Shown here: positions 37,057 to 47,343 of the stretch, piece after piece
How positions within the stretch are numbered: the first letter of the stretch is position 1
Layout of the letters: each line of letters starts with the position of its first letter
NCBI RefSeq assembly: GCF_014397245.1
Contig: NZ_JACLHY010000004.1
Location: forward strand, 186,001 to 250,000
DNA length: 64,000 bases
Direction: 5' to 3'
From: Arenibacter arenosicollis
GTDB taxonomy: Bacteria; Bacteroidota; Bacteroidia; Flavobacteriales; Flavobacteriaceae
The notes under the pieces: generated by a model
What the model was told of the DNA's origin: nothing
What the model saw: the letters and a program-made list of their open reading frames with translations, nothing else
Databases searched by the model: none
Made by a program: the position numbers and the translations under genes

Positions 37057-38550
37057 ATGAAAAAAATATTCTATTTTATCGCAGCAATGTTAGGTTTTCT
37101 AGCAAGCGGTTGTGACGAGGAATTAACGATTTTCCCAGAAGACTCGTTAAGTGTACCTACCTTCTTTAAAACAGAAGAGGATTTTACCCAAGCCATCAAT
37201 GGGGCTTATGTACCCCTACGTGGGATTAACAATCAATCCAAGCCCTTTTTGGCGGAGATGCACTCGGACAATACCTATTTTGCACGTAACACTGCTTTCG
37301 GAGCTACGGACAACCAAGAGGATATTGCCGACCACTCCATACCAAGTGATGGAGGTATTACGGCAAACTCACATGTAGAGAATGTATATGTTCAATATTT
37401 TGAGATTATTGCTAGAACCAATCAGATTTTGGCAACAATAGACGACGCTGATTTTGATGCAGCTGCGAAAGCGAACGTAAAAGGACAAGCACTTTTTTTA
37501 AGGGCCTATTCTTACTTTGACCTAGCGCAATTATTTGGTAGCGTACCCATGCATCTTGAGCCTGTAGTAGACCGCGAAGGAGCGGCTTTGCCTTTAGCCA
37601 CCGAAGAAGTTCTTTACGGACAGATTATTGACGATGCCAAAGCGGCCATTACTTTATTGCCCCTTAAATCTCAACAACAGCCTGGAAGGGTAACCTCCGG
37701 TGCGGCACAAACACTTTTGGGTAATGTTTATGTAGTGCGCAAGCAATGGCTAGAAGCCGAAACGGTCTTGCAAGCAGTTGTAGACAGCGAGGAATATATG
37801 TTGATGCCCAACTATGAAGATGCCTTTTCCGGGAATAGCGACAACAAGAATAATATGGAGTCGGTTTTTGAAATCCAATATAGGGAAGGAGCTGAAGGAC
37901 TGAATGGCAGTTTTTTATACAACTTTCTTCCAAGGCCAATTACCGCCGAAGAAGTTGGTTCTATAACCGGCACTTCCAATCCCCAACCAGTTAATGGAGA
38001 AGGGAACAATATCCCTACGCCGGATATTATTGAGGCCTATGAGGATGGTGACCTAAGGGAAGATGCCTCTATTATGTACGTAACCTTAAGTGAAAGTTTT
38101 TGGGAAGATGGGAATTATCCGATCATCAAAAAATATGTTGAGCCTCATGCGTTACATGGAAACCATGGTATGAACTGGCCAATTTACCGGTATTCCGAAG
38201 TGCTTTTGTTTTTGGCAGAAGCTCTTGAAGAACAAGGTAAGGCCGGTGCTGATACACTTCTAAATTTAGTACGTGACCGTGCAGGATTAGGGGTGTATTC
38301 CGGAGATTTGGGAGAAGCTATCTTTAACGAAAGAAGGGTAGAGCTTGCTTTTGAGAACAAAAGATGGTTCGATTTGGTAAGAACTGGTAGAGCCATAGAC
38401 GTGATAACTGCTCATGGCAATAAAATTAAGGCCAATCCAGTAGACTATTACTACCCTGCAGGCGTAGAACCAAGAGGAAATGTCTTTACGAACATTTCTG
38501 AACGGTACGCACTTCCAGCCTCAGAATCGTCGCTAAATCCTAATTTCTAA
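37057..38550 (+). CDS. SusD-family glycan-binding lipoprotein
   Basis: Surface glycan-binding partner of the SusC just upstream, about 497 residues from the ATG at 37057. I choose that start because it begins MKKIFYFIAAMLGFLASGC, a proper lipoprotein leader with cysteine 19; the frame is open further upstream to a TTG at 37000 but that adds 19 polar residues. Conserved parts include FFKTEEDFTQAINGAYVPLRG, GQALFLRAYSYFDLAQLFGS, RYSEVLLFLAEALEEQGK and NERRVELAFENKRWFDLVRTG. The C-terminus ends LPASESSLNPNF. Confidence 0.95.
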   Translation: MKKIFYFIAAMLGFLASGCDEELTIFPEDSLSVPTFFKTEEDFTQAINGAYVPLRGINNQSKPFLAEMHSDNTYFARNTAFGATDNQEDIADHSIPSDGGITANSHVENVYVQYFEIIARTNQILATIDDADFDAAAKANVKGQALFLRAYSYFDLAQLFGSVPMHLEPVVDREGAALPLATEEVLYGQIIDDAKAAITLLPLKSQQQPGRVTSGAAQTLLGNVYVVRKQWLEAETVLQAVVDSEEYMLMPNYEDAFSGNSDNKNNMESVFEIQYREGAEGLNGSFLYNFLPRPITAEEVGSITGTSNPQPVNGEGNNIPTPDIIEAYEDGDLREDASIMYVTLSESFWEDGNYPIIKKYVEPHALHGNHGMNWPIYRYSEVLLFLAEALEEQGKAGADTLLNLVRDRAGLGVYSGDLGEAIFNERRVELAFENKRWFDLVRTGRAIDVITAHGNKIKANPVDYYYPAGVEPRGNVFTNISERYALPASESSLNPNF

Positions 38551-38583
38551 TTATATTAGTGCACCTAATAAAGAAAATAAATA

Positions 38584-41265
38584 ATGAATAGAATACTTGC
38601 TACACTAATTTTTACGATGCTTTTATCCGTTTCTTGTGAAGATACCAAGAAAATGGAAACTGCAAGTGGCCAAGAGCTCGATCCAAAATTGGCGAAGCTA
38701 AAGTTACAGCCGGGCTTTGAGGCCGAACACCTTTATAGTCCGGGTGATAATGATCAGGGCTCATGGGTAGCCATGGCCTTCGATGACAAGGATCGACTGA
38801 TCACTGCTGATCAATACGGTGCCTTATATCGTCTTGAGCTTCCTGCCATTGGATCTGATGTACTAACGCCCAAGATTGAAAAGCTAAAGATACAAACCGG
38901 AGAAGCCGTGGCCGATTCTATAATTCAAATGGGTTATGCCCAAGGATTGCTGTACGCTTTCAATAGTCTGTATGTAATGGTGAATCATCGCGGTAGTGAT
39001 GAATTCGAGAAGAGCAGTGGGCTCTATCGTTTGCAGGATACGGATAACGATGACCAATATGACAAGATCACCCAGTTAAAGGCATTGAACGGCGCAGGTG
39101 AGCATGGCCCACATAGTATTGTTTTGAGTCCGGACGGAGAGTCTCTTTACATTATTGCTGGAAATCATACCGATCTCCCAGAAATGGATGCTTATCGTTT
39201 GCCCAAGGTTTGGAAGGACGACAATCTTTTTCCCCAGGTAAAGGATCCCCGCGGTCACGCCAATGACCGTGGAGCCCCAGGGGGCTGGGTGGCTAAAATA
39301 GACCCTGAAGGAAAGCATTGGGAATTGGTCAGTGCCGGTTTTCGAAATCCATTTGACCTGGATTTTAACGATGAAGGAGACATGTTTGTTTACGATTCGG
39401 ATATGGAATGGGATTTGGGCATGCCATGGTACCGTCCTACCCGTATCTGCCATGTTACCAGCGGTAGTGAATTTGGTTGGAGAACGGGGAACGGAAAATG
39501 GTCCCCCGCATATCCCGACAACCTTCCTCCGATCGTAAATATTGGCCAGGGATCTCCCACCAATGTAGTTTACGGAAGGGGAGCTAAATTTCCGGAAAAA
39601 TACCAAAAGAGCATTTATGCCTTCGACTGGAGTTTCGGTATCATATATGCCATACACCTTAAGGCCAATGGATCTTCCTATGATGGGGAGAGGGAGGAAT
39701 TTTTATCAGGGATTCCACTTCCTTTGACGGATGGGGTTATAGGTCCTGATGGTGCCATGTATTTCATGACCGGAGGGCGTAGATTGGATTCCGATCTTTA
39801 TAGGGTACACTATACCGGAAACGAAGCTGTATCAGCTGCCAACAAGGCATCCGAACTTACCGAAGGGAATAAGATAAGAAGACAGTTGGAAGAATATCAT
39901 ACAGGCCCAAAAAGTGGGGCTGTTGAATTTGCCTGGCCTTATTTAAACAACGAGGACCGGTTTATCCAATATGCGGCACGTATTGCCGTAGAGCACCAAC
40001 CTGTTAATGAATGGCAGAGCAAAGTGCTTTCTGAAAAAGATCCAATTACTTTGGCGCAGGGAATTATTGCCCTATCCAGACATGGTAACAAATCCCAGCA
40101 GAACCAAATGCTAAATGCCCTTTTAGGGGTAGATTTTTCAAAGCTTTCCCCTCAACAACAAGTGGCCCAACTAAGGGCATTTGAACTGACGCTGTCACGT
40201 TTTGGGGTTCCCGGTTCATCCATTAAGAACAAGGTCATCGATTATCTATCGCCACATTATCCGGCAACGACAGATGTATTGAACCAAATGCTTAGTAAAA
40301 CCCTTGCTTATTTGGACGACCCAACGGTGGCAAGTAAAACATTGGCACTGTTGGAATCCAATACAGGTGAGAATGTTGACGTAATGGCTAACACAGCTAC
40401 AGAGGCTTCGGACCTTATTTTGAGAAATCCACAATATGGAATGGATATAGCCCTTACTCTGAAAAATATGCCTCCCGCTCAGCACACCTACTACGGTATG
40501 GTTCTGGAGGATGTTGATAAGGGATGGACTCCTGAACTCCGTGAAAAATATTTTAAATGGTTCAATAAGGCCTTTTCCTTCAAGGCGGGAAGAAGCTATA
40601 TCGGTTTCATAGACAAGGCTAGAAAAAAAGCATTGACTCATGTACCTAAAAATCAATTTGATTTTTACGATAAATTGTCTGGTGCAGATCTGTTATCCAG
40701 TTCCGGCAACGATTTGGCAGTATCCACTGTGCAACCTAAAGGCCCACGCCACAATTGGCAAGTAGAGGAAATAGAAGCCTTGGTGGCCGATGGACTGAAG
40801 GGTAGGGATTTCGAGTACGGCAAAAGCATGTTCGCTGCTACAACCTGTATCACTTGTCATTCCATGCAGGGAGAAGGAGAGAATATTGGCCCGGACCTAA
40901 CACAATTGGGTACTCGTTTTTCACCCCAAGATATACTTAAGGCCATTATAGATCCAAGCGATGTAATTTCGGATCAATATAATACTACAGTGTATACCTT
41001 AAAGGATGGAAAATCGATTGTTGGACGATTGATGAACGAAACCGAGCAAAATTATATCGTTTCGCAAAACCCTTATGCTCCCGATCAAACTCGTGAGATA
41101 CCTAAGGACCAGGTGGTGGACACCAAGCTTTCTTCCGTTTCATTGATGCCTCCGGGAACTATCAATAGACTTAATGAAGAAGAAGTCAAAGACCTTTTGG
41201 CCTATTTGATTGCAGGAGGAAATCCAGAAAATCCGATATATTCAGAAACAGAGGCCAACAACTAA
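38584..41265 (+). CDS. PVC-type propeller/HEAT/cytochrome c lipoprotein
   Basis: Envelope lipoprotein of 893 residues (lipobox SVSC, cysteine 18). The N-terminal part (about 30-420) is a sorbosone dehydrogenase-like beta-propeller (FDDKDRLITADQYGALYRL, GEHGPHSIVLSPDGESLYI, NPFDLDFNDEGDMFVYDSD). A helical HEAT-like region follows (about 440-690), then a C-terminal cytochrome c domain with C755-I-T-C758-H759, DLTQLGTRFSPQDILKAIIDPS and MPPGTINRL. This PVC-type arrangement is common in planctomycetes and verrucomicrobia. It may oxidise a sugar and pass electrons to the heme, but no member of this arrangement known to me gives a firm substrate. It follows SusD by 33 bp and precedes an FG-GAP protein by 2 bp. 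Confidence 0.85.
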   Translation: MNRILATLIFTMLLSVSCEDTKKMETASGQELDPKLAKLKLQPGFEAEHLYSPGDNDQGSWVAMAFDDKDRLITADQYGALYRLELPAIGSDVLTPKIEKLKIQTGEAVADSIIQMGYAQGLLYAFNSLYVMVNHRGSDEFEKSSGLYRLQDTDNDDQYDKITQLKALNGAGEHGPHSIVLSPDGESLYIIAGNHTDLPEMDAYRLPKVWKDDNLFPQVKDPRGHANDRGAPGGWVAKIDPEGKHWELVSAGFRNPFDLDFNDEGDMFVYDSDMEWDLGMPWYRPTRICHVTSGSEFGWRTGNGKWSPAYPDNLPPIVNIGQGSPTNVVYGRGAKFPEKYQKSIYAFDWSFGIIYAIHLKANGSSYDGEREEFLSGIPLPLTDGVIGPDGAMYFMTGGRRLDSDLYRVHYTGNEAVSAANKASELTEGNKIRRQLEEYHTGPKSGAVEFAWPYLNNEDRFIQYAARIAVEHQPVNEWQSKVLSEKDPITLAQGIIALSRHGNKSQQNQMLNALLGVDFSKLSPQQQVAQLRAFELTLSRFGVPGSSIKNKVIDYLSPHYPATTDVLNQMLSKTLAYLDDPTVASKTLALLESNTGENVDVMANTATEASDLILRNPQYGMDIALTLKNMPPAQHTYYGMVLEDVDKGWTPELREKYFKWFNKAFSFKAGRSYIGFIDKARKKALTHVPKNQFDFYDKLSGADLLSSSGNDLAVSTVQPKGPRHNWQVEEIEALVADGLKGRDFEYGKSMFAATTCITCHSMQGEGENIGPDLTQLGTRFSPQDILKAIIDPSDVISDQYNTTVYTLKDGKSIVGRLMNETEQNYIVSQNPYAPDQTREIPKDQVVDTKLSSVSLMPPGTINRLNEEEVKDLLAYLIAGGNPENPIYSETEANN

Positions 41266-41267
41266 CA

Positions 41268-42497
41268 ATGGCTAATTTAATTGCATTAACCGGTCTATTC
41301 AGGTTAAAAAGACCTGCACTGTCTAAGTTTAATTTTATAAACTTAAACGGTGCAGCGTTTTTTATAAACCCTGTCTTTTTATTGATGGGTTCTTTCATAT
41401 TTGCACAATCGAAACCTTTAAAGTTTACCAAACAACAGATTGCTTCAGAAAGCTATGAAACTGTAGGTGTGTTCGATGTGGACAACGACAACGCCCTCGA
41501 CCTGGTCTCCGGGGCCTATTGGTATAAGGGACCTGACTTCCAAACCCGTCACTATATTGGTTCGGCAAAAAGATACGGGGAATACTATGACGATTTTTCC
41601 ACAATTCCTTTAGACATTAATGGGGATGGACATATGGATTTTATTACGGGCGGATGGTTTGGAAAACAATTGCTGTGGAAGCTAAATCCTGGTGATGGTG
41701 GTGAATGGCAGGAGCATTTAATAGCTGAAGCAGGAAACATTGAAAGTACCCGTTCTTGGGATTTGGATGGCGATGGCACCATCGAAATAATTCCTAATAC
41801 TCCCAATGATTCTTTGGTGATTTATAGATTGCAATTGGATAACAACAAAAAAGGTGCAGAAAAGTTCAGTAAGCACGCCATTTCTGGTGCACAAGGACAT
41901 GGGTTGGGCTTTGGTGATATAAATGGTGATGGATTGGACGACATTATTGTACCAAAGGGTTGGCTCCAAGCCCCTAACGACACCTATGCGGGGAAATGGA
42001 AATTTCATCAGGATTTTGAATTGGGCACGGCAAGCGTACCAATAATTGTAACCGACGTAAATAAGGATGGACTTTCAGATCTTATTGTTGGTCAAGGCCA
42101 TGATTACGGCTTATTTTGGTTTGAACAAAAAACTGCTACCAAGAAACAGAAATCCCAATGGATAAAACACGCCATTGACCCCTATAATTCACAGTACCAC
42201 AGTATGGAATGGACCGATATTGATCAGGATGGGGAAAATGAGCTGGTAACAGGTAAGCGTTACCGTGCCCATAATGGAAAAGACCCCGGCGGTAACGATG
42301 ACCTTGGACTTTATTATTTCAAGTGGAACGGAGAGAATTTTAGTAAACAAGTTATTGATTATGGCCCCTATGGTCAGGGAAAAGGAACCGGAGTCTATTT
42401 TAGTGTTTCCGATGTAAACAATAACGGAATGAAAGATATTATCGTGGCCGGAAAAGATGGCCTTAACATTTATTACAACGAACCTATAAAACAATAA
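41268..42497 (+). CDS. Secreted FG-GAP/VCBS repeat protein
   Basis: Exported protein of 409 residues with repeated calcium-binding-like FG-GAP/VCBS motifs, including DVDNDNALDLVSGAYWY, DINGDGHMDFITGGWFG, DLDGDGTIEIIPN, DINGDGLDDIIVPKGW, DVNKDGLSDLIVGQG, DIDQDGENELVTGKR and DVNNNGMKDIIVAGKDG. A hydrophobic segment (about 32-47) looks like the core of a signal peptide, but its N-terminal part is long, so the true start may lie later. The seven motifs fit a beta-propeller. The 2-bp gap from the cytochrome gene and 3-bp gap to the DUF1080 gene imply one transcript and a shared task, perhaps binding or processing the oligosaccharide. No catalytic residues can be assigned. Confidence 0.82.
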   Translation: MANLIALTGLFRLKRPALSKFNFINLNGAAFFINPVFLLMGSFIFAQSKPLKFTKQQIASESYETVGVFDVDNDNALDLVSGAYWYKGPDFQTRHYIGSAKRYGEYYDDFSTIPLDINGDGHMDFITGGWFGKQLLWKLNPGDGGEWQEHLIAEAGNIESTRSWDLDGDGTIEIIPNTPNDSLVIYRLQLDNNKKGAEKFSKHAISGAQGHGLGFGDINGDGLDDIIVPKGWLQAPNDTYAGKWKFHQDFELGTASVPIIVTDVNKDGLSDLIVGQGHDYGLFWFEQKTATKKQKSQWIKHAIDPYNSQYHSMEWTDIDQDGENELVTGKRYRAHNGKDPGGNDDLGLYYFKWNGENFSKQVIDYGPYGQGKGTGVYFSVSDVNNNGMKDIIVAGKDGLNIYYNEPIKQ

Positions 42498-42500
42498 ATC

Positions 42501-43304
42501 ATGAATTTGAAAAGAACTTTTAAGCCACATATATTAGTGCTGCTTGCAATTGTTGGCCTACAGTCCTGCAAGGAAAAAAATGAAAATAAACCACAGCCGG
42601 AAGTGGCAGCGGCCACAACGGAACAGGATGGCTTTGTACAGATATTCGATGGCAAGACACTTGATAACTGGGAAGGAGATCCCAATTATTGGAGGGTAGA
42701 GAGCGGAAATCTTGTGGGTGAAGTAACCCCCACTACTTTGTTGAAGAATAATACCTTTATTATTTATCAAGGAGGACAACCGGCAGATTTTGAACTGAAG
42801 CTCGAATTCCGAATAGCGGAAGCAGGGAACAGTGGTATAAATTACCGCAGTGAAAAAGTGGATACCATTCCTTTTGCGTTACGTGGTTATCAAGCCGATA
42901 TAGATGGAAAAATCAGGTATACCGGGCAGAACTATGAAGAGAAAAAGCGTACTACTTTGGCCTATAGAGGCGAAAAGGCAAGAATAACGTCTCAGGAAAA
43001 TCCAGATACTCCAGGTTCTTTACGAGCCAATGTAGCAAAGAATGCCTGGCAGAGTAGGGAGATTTTGGAATCACTTGGAGATTCGGACGAATTAAAGACT
43101 GAAATTAAAAGTGAAGATTGGAACGAAGCCCACCTTATCATTAAAGGAAACAAATTACAACATTACATTAATGGCATCCTAATGAGCGAGGTAATCGACG
43201 ATGATACGGTTAATAGGACTTCCTCAGGGTTTTTAGGTGTTCAGGTACATGTAGGGCCGCCTATGAAAGTAGAATATAGAAATATAAGATTGAAGAATTT
43301 ATAG
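42501..43304 (+). CDS. DUF1080 (3-keto-disaccharide hydrolase-like) lipoprotein
   Basis: Envelope lipoprotein of 267 residues (lipobox LQSC, cysteine 23) with a single DUF1080 concanavalin-like domain: GFVQIFDGKTLDNWEGDPNYW, NTFIIYQGGQPADFELKLEF, RIAEAGNSGINYRSEK, HLIIKGNKLQHYINGILMSE and GFLGVQVHVGPPMKVEYRNIRL. Some relatives are reported to cleave 3-keto-glucosides, which would fit a pathway in which a sugar is first oxidised by an exported dehydrogenase. Here it is the last gene of the plus-strand operon; a strong terminator follows at 43391-43427. Substrate is inferred. Confidence 0.85.
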   Translation: MNLKRTFKPHILVLLAIVGLQSCKEKNENKPQPEVAAATTEQDGFVQIFDGKTLDNWEGDPNYWRVESGNLVGEVTPTTLLKNNTFIIYQGGQPADFELKLEFRIAEAGNSGINYRSEKVDTIPFALRGYQADIDGKIRYTGQNYEEKKRTTLAYRGEKARITSQENPDTPGSLRANVAKNAWQSREILESLGDSDELKTEIKSEDWNEAHLIIKGNKLQHYINGILMSEVIDDDTVNRTSSGFLGVQVHVGPPMKVEYRNIRLKNL

Positions 43305-43390
43305 TGATAACAATTTCTTCCATTCAAGAAGAATAGAGTTCAACCATTAATTCTTGGCTTCTGTTATAACTTGAAAAATTTAACTATCGG

Positions 43391-43427
43391 AAAAGGGATG
43401 AAAATTAAATTTTCATCCCTTTTTTTT
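43391..43427 (+). terminator. Rho-independent terminator after the SusC/SusD operon
   Basis: AAAAGGGATGAAAA and TTTTCATCCCTTTT form a 14-bp stem with a 5-nt loop, continuing into further T residues. It is about 86 nt after the DUF1080 stop and ends the plus-strand operon. In the same 402-bp gap the only other structure seen is the operator-promoter at 43492-43536. Confidence 0.9.
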
Positions 43428-43491
43428 ACTTTCCAAAGCATGTCAAATCCCCTACTCCAACTATATAATTAATATATATTTCATGACGGCA

Positions 43492-43536
43492 CAGGACAGC
43501 ACAGGATAGGTTATGATGATATAAAGCTTAAGTTTG
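43492..43536 (+). promoter_or_regulatory. Operator plus -7 box upstream of sulfatase-GH78 gene
   Basis: CAGGACAGCACAGGATAG (43492-43509), then 19 nt, then TAAGTTTG (43529-43536), a perfect TAnnTTTG. A further CA-CAGGA-like repeat precedes it (GGCACAGGA from 43488). The start codon is about 170 nt downstream, leaving a long untranslated leader. Confidence 0.85.
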
Positions 43537-43706
43537 ATCAAGTCTATTTCAATCGCAATAATACTTTGTTTTTTTGAACAATAGTAGAAGTTCCAGTCTC
43601 ATGGAAAACAACTTATTTTTGAAATTGATATTGATAACTCTTAATTTATGGATCAATAACGATAGGCAAATTACAACTGCCAATTAAAAACAAAAAACAC
43701 CAATAG

Positions 43707-46700
43707 ATGAAAATAAGAATTATTGTTGTAATACTCCTTTTTGTTTGCGCTATCCCTTTAAAAGCACAAAAAGCAACACAAGAACAGCAAACGAAAAAAC
43801 CCAACATCATCTTTATATTGACTGATGATCAGCGTTTCGATGCCTTGGGTTATGCTGGCAACAAACTCATTTCCACCCCAGAAATGGACAAATTGGCCAA
43901 AGAAGGCACCTATTTTAAAAATGCTATGGTTACCACTCCGATCTGCGCAGCAAGTAGAGCAAGCATATTGACCGGGCTTTACGAACGCACCCATAACTTC
44001 AATTTCCAGACGGGAAATATTCGAGATTCCTATATGGCCGACTCCTATCCGACCATACTTAAGAACAACGGATACCACACTGGTTTTTTTGGAAAATATG
44101 GAGTACGATATGATCAGCTGGACCAGCAGTTCGATGTTTATGAATCCTATGACCGGAATGGGGCCTATCCTGATAGAAGAGGATATTATTATAAGACCTT
44201 GGGCAAAGATACGGTGCACCTTACACGATATACGGGGCAACAGGCAATAGATTTTATTGCCGATGCCAATACTGCCAAACCATTTTGCCTCTCGTTGAGC
44301 TTTAGTGCGCCCCATGCCCATGACAATGCTGTAGATCAATATTTTTGGCAACCTGAATCCGATGCGTTACTTCAGAACATGGATATGCCCGGACCTGATT
44401 TGGGAGAAGACAAATACTTTGAAGCACAGCCAAAATTTGTGCGAGATGGCTTTAACAGATTACGCTGGACTTGGCGTTATGACACTCCCGAAAAATACCA
44501 ACATAGTGTTAAGGGCTATTACCGGATGATTTCGGGAATAGATCGAGAAATAGCCAAAATCAGGGAAGAGCTGAAGAAAAAGGGATTTGATAAAAACACC
44601 GTCATAATTTTGATGGGAGATAATGGTTATTTCTTAGGTGAGCGTCAGCTTGCCGGTAAATGGTTATTATATGATAATTCGGTTCGGGTACCCTTGATTG
44701 TTTTCGACCCACGTTTAAAAAAACAAAAAGACAGCGATGCCTTGGCATTGAACATAGATGTCCCCTCCACTATTCTAGACCTAGCTGGAATTGCACAGCC
44801 CGAAACTTGGCAAGGTAAAAGTCTGATGCAAATTGCTGATAATTCCAAGAAAAACTTTGATCGGGATACTGTTTTGATCGAACATCTCTGGGAGTTTGAA
44901 AACATTCCTCCTAGCGAAGGTGTACGGACTAAAGATTGGAAATACTTCCGCTATGTAAATGATAAGTCTTTTGAAGAGCTATATAACTTAAAAGACGATC
45001 CAAAGGAAATCAATAACCTAGCGAAAGATTCAAAATATGCTGAAAAGCTTAATTCTTTCCGGGAAAAAACGGACAAGCTTATACTTGAACTTTCGGATGA
45101 TTATTCTAAAGGACCCTCCAATTTAATTGTTGAATGGATAAGAAACACAGCCGGGGTTACTATTATTGATCCCAAACCGGAATATGGATGGGTGGTACCA
45201 AATGGCGCAGTTTCGCAATCGGCCTATCAGATATTGGTAGCCTCATCCGAAGAAAAAATAAATAACAATATTGGTGATGTCTGGAACAGTGGACAAATAA
45301 GGACAAATGCCTCTACCGAAATAGAACACGGAGGAACCCAGCTAAAAAGTGGGGAGACCTACTACTGGAAAGTACGTATTTGGGACCAGGACAATCGTCT
45401 TTCAAGATATTCCAAAACACAACCGTTTACAATGGGAAGTCCCAAAGCAACCATCACAACACCGAACGGTTTTCAAATAGATAAAATTAAACCGGTATTA
45501 TTAGAAAAAAGACGTGACACCTATTTTGTAGATTTTGGAAAAGCGGCCTTCGCCACCATTGATTTCACCTATAATGCCAAAACCGATCATACCCTTACTT
45601 TCCGAATCGGGGAACAGTTGGAGGGAACTAACATTAACAGGAAACCTTTTGAAAAGAGTCATATAAGGTATCAAGAAATTAAAGTAGCGGTGACGCCCCA
45701 ACAAACCCAATATCAACTTCAGATCAAATCGGACAAAAGAAACACCCTGCCGGGCAAAGCACTACCATTACCGGAAGGCTTCCCTGTCCTAATGCCATTC
45801 CGATACGCAGAGGTGGAAGGGGCCCAAGAACCCTTGACCGCTGAAAATTTTACACAACTTGCCTATCACAGTTATTGGGAGGATGATTCCAGCAGTTTTA
45901 CCAGTTCCAATGATATTTTGAATCAGGTTTGGGATTTATGCAAGTACTCCATCAAAGCCACAACTTTTAACGGGTTGTACGTAGATGGGGACCGTGAGCG
46001 GATTCCATATGAGGCCGACGCCTATTTAAACCAACTGAGCCATTATACAACCGATCGAGAATATGCCATAGCCAGACAGACTATTGAATATTTTATGGAA
46101 CATCCTACATGGCCTACCGAATGGCAACAGCATGTGGCGCTTATGTTTTATGCCGATTATATGTATACGGGCAATATTGAACTTATACAGAAATATTACG
46201 ATCAATTAAAATACAAAACCCTATATGAGCTCGCCAACGAAGATGGCCTGATAACCTCTACAAAGATGACCCCGGAATTAATGGCCAATCTTGGATTTCC
46301 AAAGACCATGAAGGAAACCTTTAGGGATATAGTGGATTGGCCTTCTGCAGGCTGGGGCGGGGATCCTAACAACAAAGGAGAACGCGACGGTTACGTTTTT
46401 AAGGATTACAATACCGTGGTGAATGCATTTTATTACCAGAACATGAAAATAATGGCCGAATTTGCCAAGGTTCTGGACAAAACACAAGAGTCTTTGGATT
46501 TTAAACTAAGGGCATTGAAGGCAAAGAAGGCATTCAATGAAAAGATGTTCGATGCCAAGAGGGGAATTTACATTGATGGAATCGGTACGGACCACGCCTC
46601 CTTACATGCCAACATGATGCCCTTGGCATTCAATATGGTTCCCGAAGAACATATAGGTTCGGTAGTTGAATTTGTAAAATCGAGAGGAATGGCCTGTAGT

Positions 46701-47228
46701 GTATATGGCTCACAATATTTAATGGATGGCCTTTACAATGCAGGTGCAGAAGATTATGCCCTGGATCTATTGACCGATACCAGTGACAGAAGTTGGTACA
46801 ATATGATCCGTATCGGCTCTACCATCACCTTGGAAGCTTGGGATTTAAAGTATAAGAATAACCTGGATTGGAACCATGCATGGGGGGCGGTCCCTGCCAA
46901 CGCCATTCCCCGTGGACTATGGGGTATTCAACCCAAAACCCCAGGTTTTGGCATAGCAACCATAAAACCACAGATGGGCGATTTAAAGAATAGCAGTATT
47001 GAGGTTCCCACCATAGTAGGAACCATTAAAGCAAACTATACCTACGCCAATCCTAGATTACAATTGTATACCATTGAAATTCCTTCCAATATGGTCGCGG
47101 AATTTGAAATGGCCCCCGCACCTGGAAAAGAACTAACGCACAACGGGAAGAAAGTGGCATCGGCCTTTGGTTCGGTTAGGTTGGAGCCTGGTAGACATGA
47201 GATAAAACTTGTAATAAATTCATTTTAA
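43707..47228 (+). CDS. Fusion of S1 sulfatase and GH78 alpha-L-rhamnosidase
   Basis: Secreted two-enzyme protein of 1173 residues. Signal peptide to about 20 (IPLKAQ). Residues about 32-465 are a complete S1 sulfatase: [15 protein letters not shown], active-site C80-A-A-S-R84, [28 protein letters not shown]. Residues about 480-1173 form a GH78 alpha-L-rhamnosidase, beginning with beta-sandwich modules ([15 protein letters not shown]) and containing the catalytic block [14 protein letters not shown] with Glu 764 and Asp 771, plus the conserved TLEAWD with Glu 1043 near the barrel end. The fusion implies desulfation of a rhamnose residue followed by its removal. A similar sulfatase-GH78 arrangement is known to me from a flavobacterial ulvan locus. 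It has its own regulated promoter. Confidence 0.93.
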   Translation: MKIRIIVVILLFVCAIPLKAQKATQEQQTKKPNIIFILTDDQRFDALGYAGNKLISTPEMDKLAKEGTYFKNAMVTTPICAASRASILTGLYERTHNFNFQTGNIRDSYMADSYPTILKNNGYHTGFFGKYGVRYDQLDQQFDVYESYDRNGAYPDRRGYYYKTLGKDTVHLTRYTGQQAIDFIADANTAKPFCLSLSFSAPHAHDNAVDQYFWQPESDALLQNMDMPGPDLGEDKYFEAQPKFVRDGFNRLRWTWRYDTPEKYQHSVKGYYRMISGIDREIAKIREELKKKGFDKNTVIILMGDNGYFLGERQLAGKWLLYDNSVRVPLIVFDPRLKKQKDSDALALNIDVPSTILDLAGIAQPETWQGKSLMQIADNSKKNFDRDTVLIEHLWEFENIPPSEGVRTKDWKYFRYVNDKSFEELYNLKDDPKEINNLAKDSKYAEKLNSFREKTDKLILELSDDYSKGPSNLIVEWIRNTAGVTIIDPKPEYGWVVPNGAVSQSAYQILVASSEEKINNNIGDVWNSGQIRTNASTEIEHGGTQLKSGETYYWKVRIWDQDNRLSRYSKTQPFTMGSPKATITTPNGFQIDKIKPVLLEKRRDTYFVDFGKAAFATIDFTYNAKTDHTLTFRIGEQLEGTNINRKPFEKSHIRYQEIKVAVTPQQTQYQLQIKSDKRNTLPGKALPLPEGFPVLMPFRYAEVEGAQEPLTAENFTQLAYHSYWEDDSSSFTSSNDILNQVWDLCKYSIKATTFNGLYVDGDRERIPYEADAYLNQLSHYTTDREYAIARQTIEYFMEHPTWPTEWQQHVALMFYADYMYTGNIELIQKYYDQLKYKTLYELANEDGLITSTKMTPELMANLGFPKTMKETFRDIVDWPSAGWGGDPNNKGERDGYVFKDYNTVVNAFYYQNMKIMAEFAKVLDKTQESLDFKLRALKAKKAFNEKMFDAKRGIYIDGIGTDHASLHANMMPLAFNMVPEEHIGSVVEFVKSRGMACSVYGSQYLMDGLYNAGAEDYALDLLTDTSDRSWYNMIRIGSTITLEAWDLKYKNNLDWNHAWGAVPANAIPRGLWGIQPKTPGFGIATIKPQMGDLKNSSIEVPTIVGTIKANYTYANPRLQLYTIEIPSNMVAEFEMAPAPGKELTHNGKKVASAFGSVRLEPGRHEIKLVINSF

Positions 47229-47343
47229 TGTATTTCATACTAACTATTTTCACATTCTTATGTTTAACATTGACCATAAATAATGCTCAGTAAAATAAAA
47301 TGAGTATCGAAAAAATTATATTTTTAATTATTATATCCATCAT

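Noticed and set aside
39076-39657. Minus-strand frame of 193 codons opposite the PVC-type cytochrome gene
   Set aside because: Lies within a clear propeller-coding region on the other strand; composition is that of an antisense shadow.
43758-44351. Minus-strand frame of 197 codons opposite the sulfatase-GH78 gene
   Set aside because: Shadow of the conserved sulfatase domain; no start context or family features.
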